DNA of 64,000 nt, from contig NZ_ML138678.1 in NCBI RefSeq assembly GCF_004028635.1, forward strand, positions 806,001 to 870,000, given 5' to 3'. The stretch is from Streptomyces cyaneus (lineage in GTDB: Bacteria > Actinomycetota > Actinomycetes > Streptomycetales > Streptomycetaceae). Under the pieces are notes generated by a model. It was not told the origin of the DNA. It did not search any database and saw only the letters and a program-made list of their open reading frames with translations. Below, piece by piece: positions 26,685 through 34,829 of the stretch (positions are counted from its first letter, which is position 1; every line of letters begins with the position of its first letter). The position numbers and the translations under genes were made by a program.

Positions 26685-26699
26685 TGACAATGGTTTCCA
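26685..26699 (+). promoter_or_regulatory. Zur box 1
   Basis: TGACAATGGTTTCCA resembles the Streptomyces Zur consensus TGAAAATGATTTTCA, with 12 of 15 positions identical. It lies about 22-36 bases upstream of the chosen znuA start, in line with repression of the zinc importer by the zur product encoded in the same gene string. Confidence 0.75.
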
Positions 26700-26706
26700 A
26701 CTTTGC

Positions 26707-26721
26707 TGAAAATGACTGTCA
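26707..26721 (+). promoter_or_regulatory. Zur box 2, overlapping the znuA start
   Basis: TGAAAATGACTGTCA matches the Zur consensus closely (12-13 of 15). It begins 22 bases after box 1 (two helical turns), so two dimers could bind side by side. It overlaps the translation start region, implying a very short or leaderless mRNA. Confidence 0.8.
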
Positions 26722-27683
26722 TGAACGTACGACGACACCACATATCCGGGGTTGCCCTCGCGGCCGTGACCGCCCTCGGTCTCGGCTCTCTCTCGGCCTG
26801 CTCCACGGACAGCGCGGCCGCCGGCAACACGGACAAGTTCGACGTCGTCGCGTCGTTCTACCCGATGGCCTTCCTCGCCGAGCAGATAGGCGGCGGCCAT
26901 GTGAACGTCACCACCCTGACCGAGCCCGGCCAGGAGCCGCACGACCTGGAGATCAGCAGCCAGCAGCGGGCGCAGCTCGAGGAGTCCGACGCGGCGCTCT
27001 ATCTCAAGGGCCTCCAGCCGTCCGTGGACGAGGCCATCGCGCAGTCGGGCCTCAAGACGAAGATCGACGCAGCCGGCCTGACCTCCCTGGAGGAGCACGG
27101 CAACGAGGTCGGCGGCCACGCGGCCGAGCACGACGACGAGCACGGCCATGAGGAAGAGGGCGGCAAGGACCCCCACATCTGGCTCGACCCGGTGAAGTAC
27201 GCCGAGGTCGCCGAGGGGGTCGGCAAGGCCTTCGAGAAGGCCGACCCGGACCACGCGGCCGACTACAAGAAGAACACCGCGGCCCTGGTGAAGAAGCTCG
27301 GCGACCTGAACACGCAGTACGAGACCGGCCTGAAGAACAGCAAGTCCAAGGTCTTCATCACCACGCACGCCGCCTTCGGCTACCTCGCCGAGCGCTACGG
27401 ACTGACCGAGGAGGCCATCAGCGGCCTCGACCCCGAGTCCGAGCCCAGCGCCGCGCGCGTGAAGGAACTTGAGAAGATGGCCAAGGCCGACGGCGTCACC
27501 ACCGTCTTCTACGAGACGCTCGTCAGCGACAAGACCGCGAAGACCATCGCCAAGGACGCGAACCTCGACACCGACGTCCTCGACCCGCTCGAGGGCATCA
27601 CGGACAAGTCCAAGGGCGACGACTACTTCCAGGTGATGGAGTCCAACCTCAAGGCGCTGCAGACCGCCCTGGGAGCCAAGTGA
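26721..27683 (+). CDS. znuA: Zinc ABC transporter substrate-binding lipoprotein
   Basis: A 320-residue cluster A-I binding protein that captures zinc outside the membrane. The lipoprotein signal ends in the lipobox LSAC (VTALGLGSLSAC). Metal ligands are seen at GQEPHDLEIS, PHIWLDPVKY, TTHAAFGYLAERYG and the late YETLVSD. A His/Asp/Glu-rich loop (about 132-148, EHDDEHGHEE) is typical of zinc-specific members. ATG 26721 is chosen; ATG 26712 is possible. Two Zur boxes overlap the promoter and start. znuC follows after 17 bases. Confidence 0.95.
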   Translation: MNVRRHHISGVALAAVTALGLGSLSACSTDSAAAGNTDKFDVVASFYPMAFLAEQIGGGHVNVTTLTEPGQEPHDLEISSQQRAQLEESDAALYLKGLQPSVDEAIAQSGLKTKIDAAGLTSLEEHGNEVGGHAAEHDDEHGHEEEGGKDPHIWLDPVKYAEVAEGVGKAFEKADPDHAADYKKNTAALVKKLGDLNTQYETGLKNSKSKVFITTHAAFGYLAERYGLTEEAISGLDPESEPSAARVKELEKMAKADGVTTVFYETLVSDKTAKTIAKDANLDTDVLDPLEGITDKSKGDDYFQVMESNLKALQTALGAK

Positions 27684-27700
27684 TCGTTACGGAGGACCTC

Positions 27701-28468
27701 GTGAGCGAGCCCGTCATTTCGCTGCGCGGCGTACACGCCGAGCTGGGCTCGCGCCCGGTCCTGCGCGGCATCGACCTCACCGTGCACCGCGGTGAGGTCG
27801 TCGCGCTGCTCGGCGCCAACGGCTCCGGCAAGTCGACCGCCGTGCGCAGCATCATCGGACAGGTACCGGCCGCCGCCGGTGAGATCGAACTGTTCGGCAC
27901 CGCGCGGGCACGGTTCCGCGACTGGGCGCGGGTGGGGTACGTCCCGCAGCGCACGACCGCCGCGGGCGGCGTCCCGGCCACGATCACCGAGGTCGTCTCC
28001 TCGGGCCGCCTGTCCCGCACCCGCTTCGGCGTCCTGCGCAAGGCCGACCACGCGGCCGTACGGCGCGCCCTGGAGCTGGTCGGGATGGCCGACCGCGCCA
28101 AGGACTCGGTGAACGCCCTCTCCGGCGGCCAGCACCAGCGCGTGCTGATCGCCCGCGCCCTGGCCTCCGAACCCGAACTGCTGATCATGGACGAGCCGAT
28201 GGCCGGCGTCGACCTGGCCAGCCAGGAAGTCCTGGCCCGCACGCTCAGGGAACAGGTCGCGGCCGGTGCGACGGTCCTGCTCGTCCTGCACGAACTGGGC
28301 CCCCTGGAGCCCCTGATCGACCGGGCGGTCGTGCTGCGCGACGGCTGTGTCCTGCACGACGGCCCGCCCCCGAAGGCGGTCGGCCAGCACGCGCTGCCCG
28401 GCCACGACCACGTCCACCCGCACGCGGCTCACGACGCCGAACCGATCCGGACGGGACTGCTGAGCTGA
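27701..28468 (+). CDS. znuC: Zinc ABC transporter ATP-binding protein
   Basis: A 255-residue ABC ATPase that powers zinc import. GTG 27701 is chosen because GGAGG at 27691-27695 is five bases upstream; GTG 27680 would overlap znuA. Walker A is LLGANGSGKST, the signature is NALSGGQHQRVLIARALASE, Walker B is LLIMDEPMAGVD and the H-loop is VLLVLHELG. A His-rich tail (HALPGHDHVHPHAAHD) may bind zinc. The stop overlaps the znuB start (TGATG). Confidence 0.95.
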   Translation: MSEPVISLRGVHAELGSRPVLRGIDLTVHRGEVVALLGANGSGKSTAVRSIIGQVPAAAGEIELFGTARARFRDWARVGYVPQRTTAAGGVPATITEVVSSGRLSRTRFGVLRKADHAAVRRALELVGMADRAKDSVNALSGGQHQRVLIARALASEPELLIMDEPMAGVDLASQEVLARTLREQVAAGATVLLVLHELGPLEPLIDRAVVLRDGCVLHDGPPPKAVGQHALPGHDHVHPHAAHDAEPIRTGLLS

Positions 28469-29370
28469 TGGAGATCCTGAACTACGCCTTCATGCAGCGG
28501 GCCCTGCTCGCCGCCGTCCTGGTCGGCATCACGGCCCCCGCGATCGGCATCTACCTGGTCCAGCGCCGCCAGGCCCTGATGGGCGACGGAATCGGCCATG
28601 TCGCGATGACCGGCGTCGGCCTGGGCTTCCTGCTGTCCTGGTCCCCGGTGTGGATGGCGACGATCGTCTCGATCGTCGGCGCGGTGCTGATGGAGCTGAT
28701 CCGCTGGTACGGCCGCACCCGCGGCGACATCGCCCTCGCGATGCTCTTCTACGGCGGTATGGCCGGCGGCGTGATGTTCATCAACCTCGCGCCCACGGGA
28801 TCGAACGCGAACCTCACGTCGTACCTCTTCGGCTCCCTGTCGACCGTGAGCGAGTCGGACGTCACGGCGATCTGTCTGCTCGCGGCGTTCGTGGTGCTGG
28901 TCACGCTCGGCCTGCGCCGCCAGCTGTTCGCGGTGAGCCAGGACGAGGAGTTCGCGAGGGTCACCGGCCTTCCGGTACGCGCCCTGAACCTGCTGACCGC
29001 GGTCACCGCGGCGGTGACGGTGACGGTCGCGATGCGCGTGGTCGGCCTGCTGCTGGTCAGCGCGCTCATGGTCGTCCCCGTGGCGGCGGCCCAGCAGCTG
29101 AGCCGCAGCTTCGCGGCGACGTTCGCGATCGCCGTCGCCATCGGCGTCACGGTGACGATCGGCGGCACCGTGACCTCGTACTACCAGGACGTGCCGCCCG
29201 GCGCGACGATCGTGCTGCTGACCATCGGCGCGTTCATCGCGCTGACGGCGCTGGCAACCCCGCTGGCCCGCCGCCGGGCCCGCGCCCTGGCCGCGGCGCA
29301 ACCCTCCGGCGACCCCGCGGAGTGCGCGATTCCGGCCAGCAGGGGGACCGACGGCAAGGTCGGCGTCTGA
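28468..29370 (+). CDS. znuB: Zinc ABC transporter permease
   Basis: A 300-residue ABC-3-type permease with about eight TM helices. QRRQALMGDGIGHVAMTGVG near residue 28 is the conserved permease motif contacting the ATPase, and GTVTSYYQDVPPGATIVLLT lies near the C-terminus. It overlaps znuC by one base, so the three subunits are made together. zur follows 61 bases later on the same strand. Confidence 0.95.
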   Translation: MEILNYAFMQRALLAAVLVGITAPAIGIYLVQRRQALMGDGIGHVAMTGVGLGFLLSWSPVWMATIVSIVGAVLMELIRWYGRTRGDIALAMLFYGGMAGGVMFINLAPTGSNANLTSYLFGSLSTVSESDVTAICLLAAFVVLVTLGLRRQLFAVSQDEEFARVTGLPVRALNLLTAVTAAVTVTVAMRVVGLLLVSALMVVPVAAAQQLSRSFAATFAIAVAIGVTVTIGGTVTSYYQDVPPGATIVLLTIGAFIALTALATPLARRRARALAAAQPSGDPAECAIPASRGTDGKVGV

Positions 29371-29431
29371 ACGCTGACAGTCCGGGCTGGCACAATGGCC
29401 CGGCAAGGCGCAGACGTGAGGAGGCAAACCG

Positions 29432-29842
29432 GTGACGACGGCAGGACCGCCCGTGAAGGGCCGAGCCACCCGGCAGCGGGCCGCCGTGGCGGCGGCCCTT
29501 GACGAGGTCGACGAGTTCCGCAGTGCGCAGGATCTCCACGACATGCTCAAGCACAAGGGCGACTCGGTCGGGCTCACCACGGTCTACCGCACCCTGCAGT
29601 CCCTCGCCGACGCGGGCGAGGTCGACGTCCTGCGCACCTCCGACGGCGAGTCGGTCTACCGCCGCTGCTCGACCGGCGAACACCACCACCACCTGGTCTG
29701 CCGCGTCTGCGGCAAGGCCGTCGAGGTCGAGGGCCCGGCGGTGGAGAAGTGGGCGGACGCCATCGCCGCCGAGCACGGCTATGTGAACGTGGCGCACACG
29801 GTGGAGATCTTCGGCACGTGCGCGGAGTGCGCCGCAGGTTGA
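29432..29842 (+). CDS. zur: Fur-family zinc uptake regulator
   Basis: A 136-residue repressor from GTG 29432 with GAGGAGG at about 29418. The winged helix contains RATRQRAAVAAALDEVDEFR and SVGLTTVYRTLQSLADAGEV. The dimer domain has the HHHHLVCRVCGKAVEVEG zinc site and the structural pair CAEC at the C-terminus. Its place after znuB and the Zur boxes at znuA support the zinc assignment over iron. Confidence 0.95.
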   Translation: MTTAGPPVKGRATRQRAAVAAALDEVDEFRSAQDLHDMLKHKGDSVGLTTVYRTLQSLADAGEVDVLRTSDGESVYRRCSTGEHHHHLVCRVCGKAVEVEGPAVEKWADAIAAEHGYVNVAHTVEIFGTCAECAAG

Positions 29843-29877
29843 GCCGCTGAACAGTGCGGGTCAGTGGGGGTGACCGT

Positions 29878-30080
29878 CCCCTGGGGGCCTGCGGCCCCCA
29901 GACCCCCGCTTCGGCCCTGAAGGGGCCTCGTCCTCAAACGCCGGACGGGCTCGAATGCCTGGACCGGCGTCGAGAGGTGAAGCGTCCTGGTGAAATCAGC
30001 CCCTCCGGCGTTTGAGGAGCGGGGGTCCAGGGGGCGGAGCCCCCTGGAGGACGGGACGGGTAGGGGCGGCGGGGGCGAAT
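29878..30080. repeat. Streptomyces intergenic palindromic repeat, copy 2
   Basis: Largely the same sequence as 13308-13560: CCCCCAGACCCCCGCTTCGG, CCTCAAACGCCGGAC, TCCGGCGTTTGAGG, GGAGCGGGGGTCCAGGGGGC and the tail GGGTAGGGGCGGCGGGGGCG are shared, while the central loop differs. It lies between the convergent zur and uppS genes. Confidence 0.85.
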
Positions 30081-30108
30081 CCGATCCCGCCGCACCCCCA
30101 ATGAGCCG

Positions 30109-30945
30109 TCAGTCCTCCGTCCGGCCCTCCATGGCCAGCAGTTCCTCGTTCGGGATCGCCCCGCCGAACCGCCGGTCGCGCGACGCGAACTCCACGCACG
30201 CGCGCCACAGGTCACGGCGGTCGAAGTCCGGCCACAGGACGTCCTGGAAGACCATCTCGGCGTAAGCGCTCTGCCAGAGAAGGTAGTTGGAGGTGCGCTG
30301 CTCACCGCTCGGGCGCAGGAACAGGTCCACGTCCGGCATGTCCGGGTAGTACATGTACTTCGCGAAGGTCTTCTCGTTGACCTTGGACGGGTCGAGCCGC
30401 CCCGCCTTCACGTCCGCCGCGAGGGCCTGCGCCGCGTCCGCGATCTCGGCCCGCCCGCCGTAGTTCATGCAGAAGTACAGCGTCAGCTTGTCGTTGCCCT
30501 TGGTCTGCTCCTGGGCGATCTGGAGCTCCTTGGCGACCGACTTCCACAGCTTGGGCATCCGGCCGACCCACCGCACCCGGATCCCCAGCTCGTCGAGCTG
30601 GTCGCGGGTCTTGCGGATGAAGTCGCGGTTGAAGTTCATCAGGAAGCGCACCTCGTCCGGCGACCGCTTCCAGTTCTCGGTGGAGAAGGCGTACAGGGAG
30701 ATCGCCCCCACGCCCATCTCGACCGCGCCCTGGAGGACGTCCAGCACCCGCTCGGCGCCGACCTTGTGCCCCTCGGTGCGCGGCAGCCCGCGCTCCTTCG
30801 CCCAGCGGCCGTTCCCGTCCATGACGATCGCCACATGGTTGGGGACGAGCTCGCCGGGGAGCTTCGGCGCGCGGGCACCGGACGGATGCGGCTCCGGCGC
30901 CTTGTACTCCCGACGCTGCCGCCCCAGGATCCCGCGTACGACCAT
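30109..30945 (-). CDS. uppS: Undecaprenyl/polyprenyl diphosphate synthase (cis-prenyltransferase)
   Basis: A 278-residue enzyme that elongates isoprenoid diphosphate to the cell-wall carrier lipid. HVAIVMDGNGRWAKERGLPR holds the catalytic Asp and the phosphate-binding GNGRW. LYAFSTENWKRSPDEV, YGGRAEIADAAQ and DLFLRPSGEQRTSNYLLWQS are the further cis-prenyltransferase regions, and LWPDFDRRDL is near the end. Start ATG 30945, 22 bases after the recO stop on the same strand, so recO and uppS form an operon. Confidence 0.96.
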   Translation of the reverse strand: MVVRGILGRQRREYKAPEPHPSGARAPKLPGELVPNHVAIVMDGNGRWAKERGLPRTEGHKVGAERVLDVLQGAVEMGVGAISLYAFSTENWKRSPDEVRFLMNFNRDFIRKTRDQLDELGIRVRWVGRMPKLWKSVAKELQIAQEQTKGNDKLTLYFCMNYGGRAEIADAAQALAADVKAGRLDPSKVNEKTFAKYMYYPDMPDVDLFLRPSGEQRTSNYLLWQSAYAEMVFQDVLWPDFDRRDLWRACVEFASRDRRFGGAIPNEELLAMEGRTED

Positions 30946-30967
30946 GTGCCTCTCGTCTCCCTTGCTT

Positions 30968-31714
30968 CTACTTTTCGACGTACCGAAGTGAGCGCAACCC
31001 GCGCTCCAGGTGCCAGTGCAGATAGGCGGACACCAACCCGCTGCCCTCCCGGACGTACCGCGGCTCGCAGGCGTCCGCGGTCTCCCAGTCTCCCGTAAGC
31101 AACGCGGCGAGCAGTTCCAGGGTCTGCGGCGACGGTACGACGCTACCGGGGACCCGGCAGTCGACGCAGACCGAGCCTCCGGAGGCCATCGAGAAGAAGC
31201 GGTTCGGCCCCGGCATCCCGCACTTCGCACAGTCGCTGAAGCTCGGGGCGTAGCCATTGACGGCGAGCGACCGCAGCAGGAAGGCGTCGAGAACAAGGTG
31301 CGGGGCGTGCTCGCCGCGGGAGAGGGTGCGCAGGGCGCCGACGAGGAGCAGATACTGCTGCACGGCCGGCTCGCCCTCATGATCGGTGAACCGCTCGGCG
31401 GTCTCCAGCATGGCCGTCCCGGCCGTGTAGCGCGCGTAGTCGGTGACGATCCCGCCGCCGTACGGTGCGATGGTCTCGCTCTGCGTACACAGCGGCAGCC
31501 CGCGCCCGATCAGCTCGCTCCCCCGCGCGAAGAACTGCACGTCGACATGGGAGAACGGTTCGAGCCGCGCCCCGAACTTCGACTTCGTACGCCGCACACC
31601 CCGAGCCACGGCCCGCACGCGTCCGTGCCCGCGCGTGAGCAGCGTGATGATCCGGTCTGCTTCCCCGAGCTTCTGGGTGCGCAGCACGATGCCGTCGTCG
31701 CGGAACAGACTCAT
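30968..31714 (-). CDS. recO: DNA repair protein RecO
   Basis: A 248-residue recombination mediator that anneals DNA and loads RecA with RecR. SLFRDDGIVLRTQKLGEADR is the N-terminal OB-fold opening, followed by GVRRTKSKFGARLEPFSHV. The zinc finger is visible as CAKCGMPG and CVDCRV. Normal family length. It lies between a DUF1266 gene 26 bases upstream and uppS downstream. Confidence 0.95.
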   Translation of the reverse strand: MSLFRDDGIVLRTQKLGEADRIITLLTRGHGRVRAVARGVRRTKSKFGARLEPFSHVDVQFFARGSELIGRGLPLCTQSETIAPYGGGIVTDYARYTAGTAMLETAERFTDHEGEPAVQQYLLLVGALRTLSRGEHAPHLVLDAFLLRSLAVNGYAPSFSDCAKCGMPGPNRFFSMASGGSVCVDCRVPGSVVPSPQTLELLAALLTGDWETADACEPRYVREGSGLVSAYLHWHLERGLRSLRYVEK

Positions 31715-31740
31715 GGGGTCATTGTCTCGTACGGCTGGCG

Positions 31741-32361
31741 TCAGGGGGTGCGGTCAGGGTGGCTGATGGTGTCCCAGGGGGCGATGTTCCAAGGGCTGGA
31801 ACGATTCGCCGGGTCCAGCAGGGACCGCAGATGCTCGTCGGCCACCGCCTGCGGGGCCGGGAGATCGTCCTCCCCCATGCCGCGCAGCCCGTCCCGCCAC
31901 ACCTGCCGTCCGAGCAGATAGTGATCGGCGTACTCCCGCCACGAGCCGTACGTCCCCGCCACCGACGGCACGATGTTCTTCAGCGCGGTCCAGGCGTCGG
32001 ACTCGCCGATCAGCCCGCAGGCGAAGCCACGGCGGGCGATGTCGACGTACAGGGCGGCGTCCCAGGCGAGCGGCGAGACACCGGTGAGCCGGTACGCCCG
32101 GGCCCGGTAGCCGCTGCGGGACAGGTCGTCGAGCCGGCCGACCAGCTGCTCACGCGAGGTGATCTCCCACTGGTCGGCCAGCCAGCGCCGGGCGCTGTCG
32201 TCGTCGATCCGCGTGAACGGGTACAGCGTGGTGCGCGAGGCGTCACGGTCCCGGTTCACCGGCGCGCTCAGCGACACCATCCACAGCTGGTGCGTGGTGA
32301 GCGGCACGGGGTAGCGGCGGGACGCCTTCGCGCCGCGTCTCCTCCATCTCCACAAAGCCAT
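31741..32361 (-). CDS. DUF1266-family protein
   Basis: A 206-residue soluble protein. The basic N-terminus (MALWRWRRRGAKASRR) precedes the DUF1266 region: DSARRWLADQWEITSREQLV, AWDAALYVDIARRGFACGLI, then SWREYADHYLLGRQVWR and SSPWNIAPW. The domain is widespread and uncharacterised. It is the first gene of a likely operon with recO and uppS. Confidence 0.85.
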   Translation of the reverse strand: MALWRWRRRGAKASRRYPVPLTTHQLWMVSLSAPVNRDRDASRTTLYPFTRIDDDSARRWLADQWEITSREQLVGRLDDLSRSGYRARAYRLTGVSPLAWDAALYVDIARRGFACGLIGESDAWTALKNIVPSVAGTYGSWREYADHYLLGRQVWRDGLRGMGEDDLPAPQAVADEHLRSLLDPANRSSPWNIAPWDTISHPDRTP

Positions 32362-32391
32362 GCCGCCGCACCCTACGTGCCCGCCGCGACG

Positions 32392-32607
32392 TCAAGGAAC
32401 CTCACCCCGGCTGCGTGCGTTCGCGTACGCCGTCGCCGCGCGCAGCCGCTCGGCGGCGCTGGCCGTACGTACGGTCGTCGGCTCGGCGTCCCATTCCTTG
32501 CCGCCGCCGTATGGTCTGAGTTGGACGTACGGTCCCTCGTGACCCATGACGATGCCGATTCTCCCCGAACGAGTGTCGACGACATACGCTCCGATCGGTG
32601 GCTTCAT
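32392..32607 (-). CDS. Small conserved protein (beta-barrel-like), unknown
   Basis: A 71-residue protein, MKPPIGAYVVDTRSGRIGIV followed by MGHEGPYVQLRPYGGGKEWD, reading as a small beta-rich domain with a short C-terminal helix. ATG 32607 overlaps the stop of the next upstream gene (ATGA, 32604-32607). Similar small genes are often found beside XRE/DUF397 modules in Streptomyces; function unknown. Confidence 0.75.
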   Translation of the reverse strand: MKPPIGAYVVDTRSGRIGIVMGHEGPYVQLRPYGGGKEWDAEPTTVRTASAAERLRAATAYANARSRGEVP

Positions 32608-32810
32608 CGCAGCACCGCCGCGAGGCGCTGCGCGGTCTCGACCGAACACCGGCCCAATTCGACGAGCGGGCAAGGGGCTTCACGCGCAAGACTCGCCGGA
32701 TCGATCCGGAGTGTCGGGAGCGTAATTCCTGCCTTCTCCAGCGCCGCCCGCAATTCCTTCACTGCTTCCTCCGCTTCTTCGACGCAGCGCGCCGAGTGTC
32801 GTGCCGTCAC
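32604..32810 (-). CDS. Small helical protein, unknown
   Basis: A 68-residue protein with one long amphipathic helix (CVEEAEEAVKELRAALEKAG) and a second, C-terminal helix (SVETAQRLAAVLR), translationally coupled to the 71-residue gene. The pair is divergent from the XRE regulator at 32925, so the regulator probably controls them. Function not known. Confidence 0.75.
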   Translation of the reverse strand: MTARHSARCVEEAEEAVKELRAALEKAGITLPTLRIDPASLAREAPCPLVELGRCSVETAQRLAAVLR

Positions 32811-32924
32811 GTGACTCCCCTCCTATTTGGGTTTCACCCTTTTCATCTCCATGGTGACCTGCGGCGCCTACACTCGGCAGGAGTCTGTGCTCTACAAGTG
32901 CGGGGAAGTGCAAGGGGGTTGGCC

Positions 32925-33755
32925 ATGGCCAATGGTTCGCGGCTGGCAGCGTGGGAGTTCTTCGGAGCGGAGCTGAAGCGGCGGCGGGAGGATGCCGGTA
33001 TCACTCAGGTGGAGTTGGGTGCGCGGGTATTTGTCTCCGGCGGTTACATCGGCCAGTTCGAACAGGCGATCCGAAAACCACAATTGGACGTGGCTCAGCG
33101 GATTGATGAGGCCCTGCAAACCGACGGTATTTTCGAGCGGATGTGGCGGAAGCTCATCAAGGAAGAGCGGTACGCGGACTATTTCGCGCACGCAGCGGAG
33201 CTGGAGCGGCTGGCCACGAAGATCTCCGACTGGGAGCCCTCCGTCATCCCCGGGCTCCTGCAAACACCGGCATACACGAGAGCGCTCGTGGTGGCGACAC
33301 ACCCGCTCGCGACTGACGAGTTCATCGACGACCGGGTCGCTGCCCGCGTCGAGCGGTCTCATATCGTCAAGGACGCTACAAGGCCGGAGTATTGGGCGAT
33401 CGTGCATGAGACAGTGCTCCGCGTCCCGGTGGGTGGACCGGAGGTCGCGGCTGACGCGCTGGAGCACATGGCTGCTGTGGCCCGCGAGCGCAAGGTGGTC
33501 TTGCAGGTGCTTCCGTTCTCGGCGGGGCCACCGGCGAACAACGGCTCGCTGCGCCTCATGGAGTTCGAGGACGCTCCTCCAACCGCCTATACAGAGACCT
33601 CGTTTTCGGGAAGCCTCCTGGACGACCCGGCAGTGGTGAAGCGAGCGAGCCGAGCCTACGATCTGCTCAGGGGAGCCGCACTGTCGCCGGAGGCGTCCCT
33701 CACCCTGATCCAATCGGCGGCTGAGGACTTCAGACGATGCACGAGTACGCCCTGA
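32925..33755 (+). CDS. XRE-family regulator with DUF5753
   Basis: A 276-residue protein from ATG 32925, preceded by AAGGGGG. The N-terminal HTH is FGAELKRRREDAGITQVELG with VSGGYIGQFEQAIRKPQLDV. The DUF5753 ligand or partner domain starts at about 95: SDWEPSVIPGLLQTPAYTRA, and continues with VLQVLPFSAGPPANNGSLRL. It overlaps a DUF397 gene by 19 bases. The pairing is found in dozens of copies per Streptomyces genome, with the DUF397 protein acting in a toxin-antitoxin-like or developmental regulator pair. Confidence 0.93.
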   Translation: MANGSRLAAWEFFGAELKRRREDAGITQVELGARVFVSGGYIGQFEQAIRKPQLDVAQRIDEALQTDGIFERMWRKLIKEERYADYFAHAAELERLATKISDWEPSVIPGLLQTPAYTRALVVATHPLATDEFIDDRVAARVERSHIVKDATRPEYWAIVHETVLRVPVGGPEVAADALEHMAAVARERKVVLQVLPFSAGPPANNGSLRLMEFEDAPPTAYTETSFSGSLLDDPAVVKRASRAYDLLRGAALSPEASLTLIQSAAEDFRRCTSTP

Positions 33756-33931
33756 GCAACGCGAGCTGGCGCAAGAGCACGTACAGCAACGGCGATGGCG
33801 GCAACTGCATCGAGGTCGCCGACGGAGTCCCCGGCGTCGTGCCCGTCCGAGACTCCAAGCTCGCCTCGGACAGTCCCGTGCTCCTCATCCCCGCCCCCGC
33901 CTGGAACGGCTTCCTCGACGCGCTCAGGTAG
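33737..33931 (+). CDS. DUF397 protein
   Basis: A 64-residue protein with the family signature SNASWRKSTYSNGDGGNCIE then VADGVPGVVPVRDSK and the closing WNGFLDALR. It starts inside the 3' end of the XRE/DUF5753 gene, so the two are co-translated. Its end overlaps by 8 bases the stop of the convergent oxidoreductase gene. Confidence 0.93.
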   Translation: MHEYALSNASWRKSTYSNGDGGNCIEVADGVPGVVPVRDSKLASDSPVLLIPAPAWNGFLDALR

Positions 33932-34829
33932 CCGTCGGCGTCAGCAGGATCTTGCCTCGGGTGCCGCCTGCTTCCAGGAGGGCGTGGGCGCGTGGTGCGT
34001 TCTCGAACGGGAGGACGTGGGCGACGCGCAGCGTCAGCTTGCCCGCCTCGACGTGGCGGGCCAGGGCGTCGAGCATGGTGCCGTCCGTCTGGACGCCGTA
34101 GATCTCCACGTCGACCGACCGCTCGGCCTCCGGTACCGCGAACGGCGTGAGGGAGATGAAGCGGCCGCCGTCCCGTAGCGCCTCGATCGTCGACGGGCGG
34201 CCCGCCGCGTCGATGACGGCGTCGAAGGAACGGGCCGGGGGCGCGTCGGTGTCCGAGAAGACCTCGGCGGCGCCGAGTTCCTTCACTGTGGGCGCGTCGG
34301 ACGCGCGGGCGAGGCCCGCCGGACGCCAGCCGCGCAGGGCGGCCAGCTGGACGAGGTGACCGCCGACCGCGCCCGCGGCGCCGCTGACCAGGAGACGTCC
34401 CTGGAAGTCGGTGCCCAGCCGGTCGAGTGCCTGCTCGGCGGTGAGGGCGGCCAGCGGCATCGCCGCGGCGTCCTCCAGCGGCACGTTACCGGGGGCGCCG
34501 GCCGCGAGGGTCTCGTCCAGGACGACGTACTCAGCGCTCACCCCGGCCCCGGTGGCCAGTTGGGAGCGTGCGGCGATCACCCGGTCACCGGCCCGGAAGC
34601 GAGTGGCGCCAGGGCCCGTCTCGACGACCGTTCCGGAGACGTCCCAGCCGACGACGGCCGGCAGCACCGGGGAGGGTATGTCGCCGCGGCGGACGGCCAG
34701 GTCGACCGGGTTCACGGCGACCGCCGCCACCCGGACGAGGATCTCCCCGGGGCCCGGCCGAGGCTCGTCCAGGTCGGCCACGGTCAGGACCTCGGGCGGT
34801 CCGTAGCGGTCGATGATCACGGCTTTCAT
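33924..34829 (-). CDS. Zinc-independent quinone-oxidoreductase-like MDR enzyme
   Basis: A 301-residue NADPH-dependent enzyme from ATG 34829. MKAVIIDRYGPPEVLTVADL and AVNPVDLAVRRGD are typical quinone reductase openings, VVGWDVSGTVVETGPGATRF follows, and GAAGAVGGHLVQLAALRGW is the nucleotide-binding loop. It lacks the Cys ligands of zinc alcohol dehydrogenases. It shares ATGA with the upstream acyltransferase, so it is the last gene of the second unit of the proposed cyclitol cluster. It may reduce an enone or carbonyl intermediate. Confidence 0.88.
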   Translation of the reverse strand: MKAVIIDRYGPPEVLTVADLDEPRPGPGEILVRVAAVAVNPVDLAVRRGDIPSPVLPAVVGWDVSGTVVETGPGATRFRAGDRVIAARSQLATGAGVSAEYVVLDETLAAGAPGNVPLEDAAAMPLAALTAEQALDRLGTDFQGRLLVSGAAGAVGGHLVQLAALRGWRPAGLARASDAPTVKELGAAEVFSDTDAPPARSFDAVIDAAGRPSTIEALRDGGRFISLTPFAVPEAERSVDVEIYGVQTDGTMLDALARHVEAGKLTLRVAHVLPFENAPRAHALLEAGGTRGKILLTPTAT

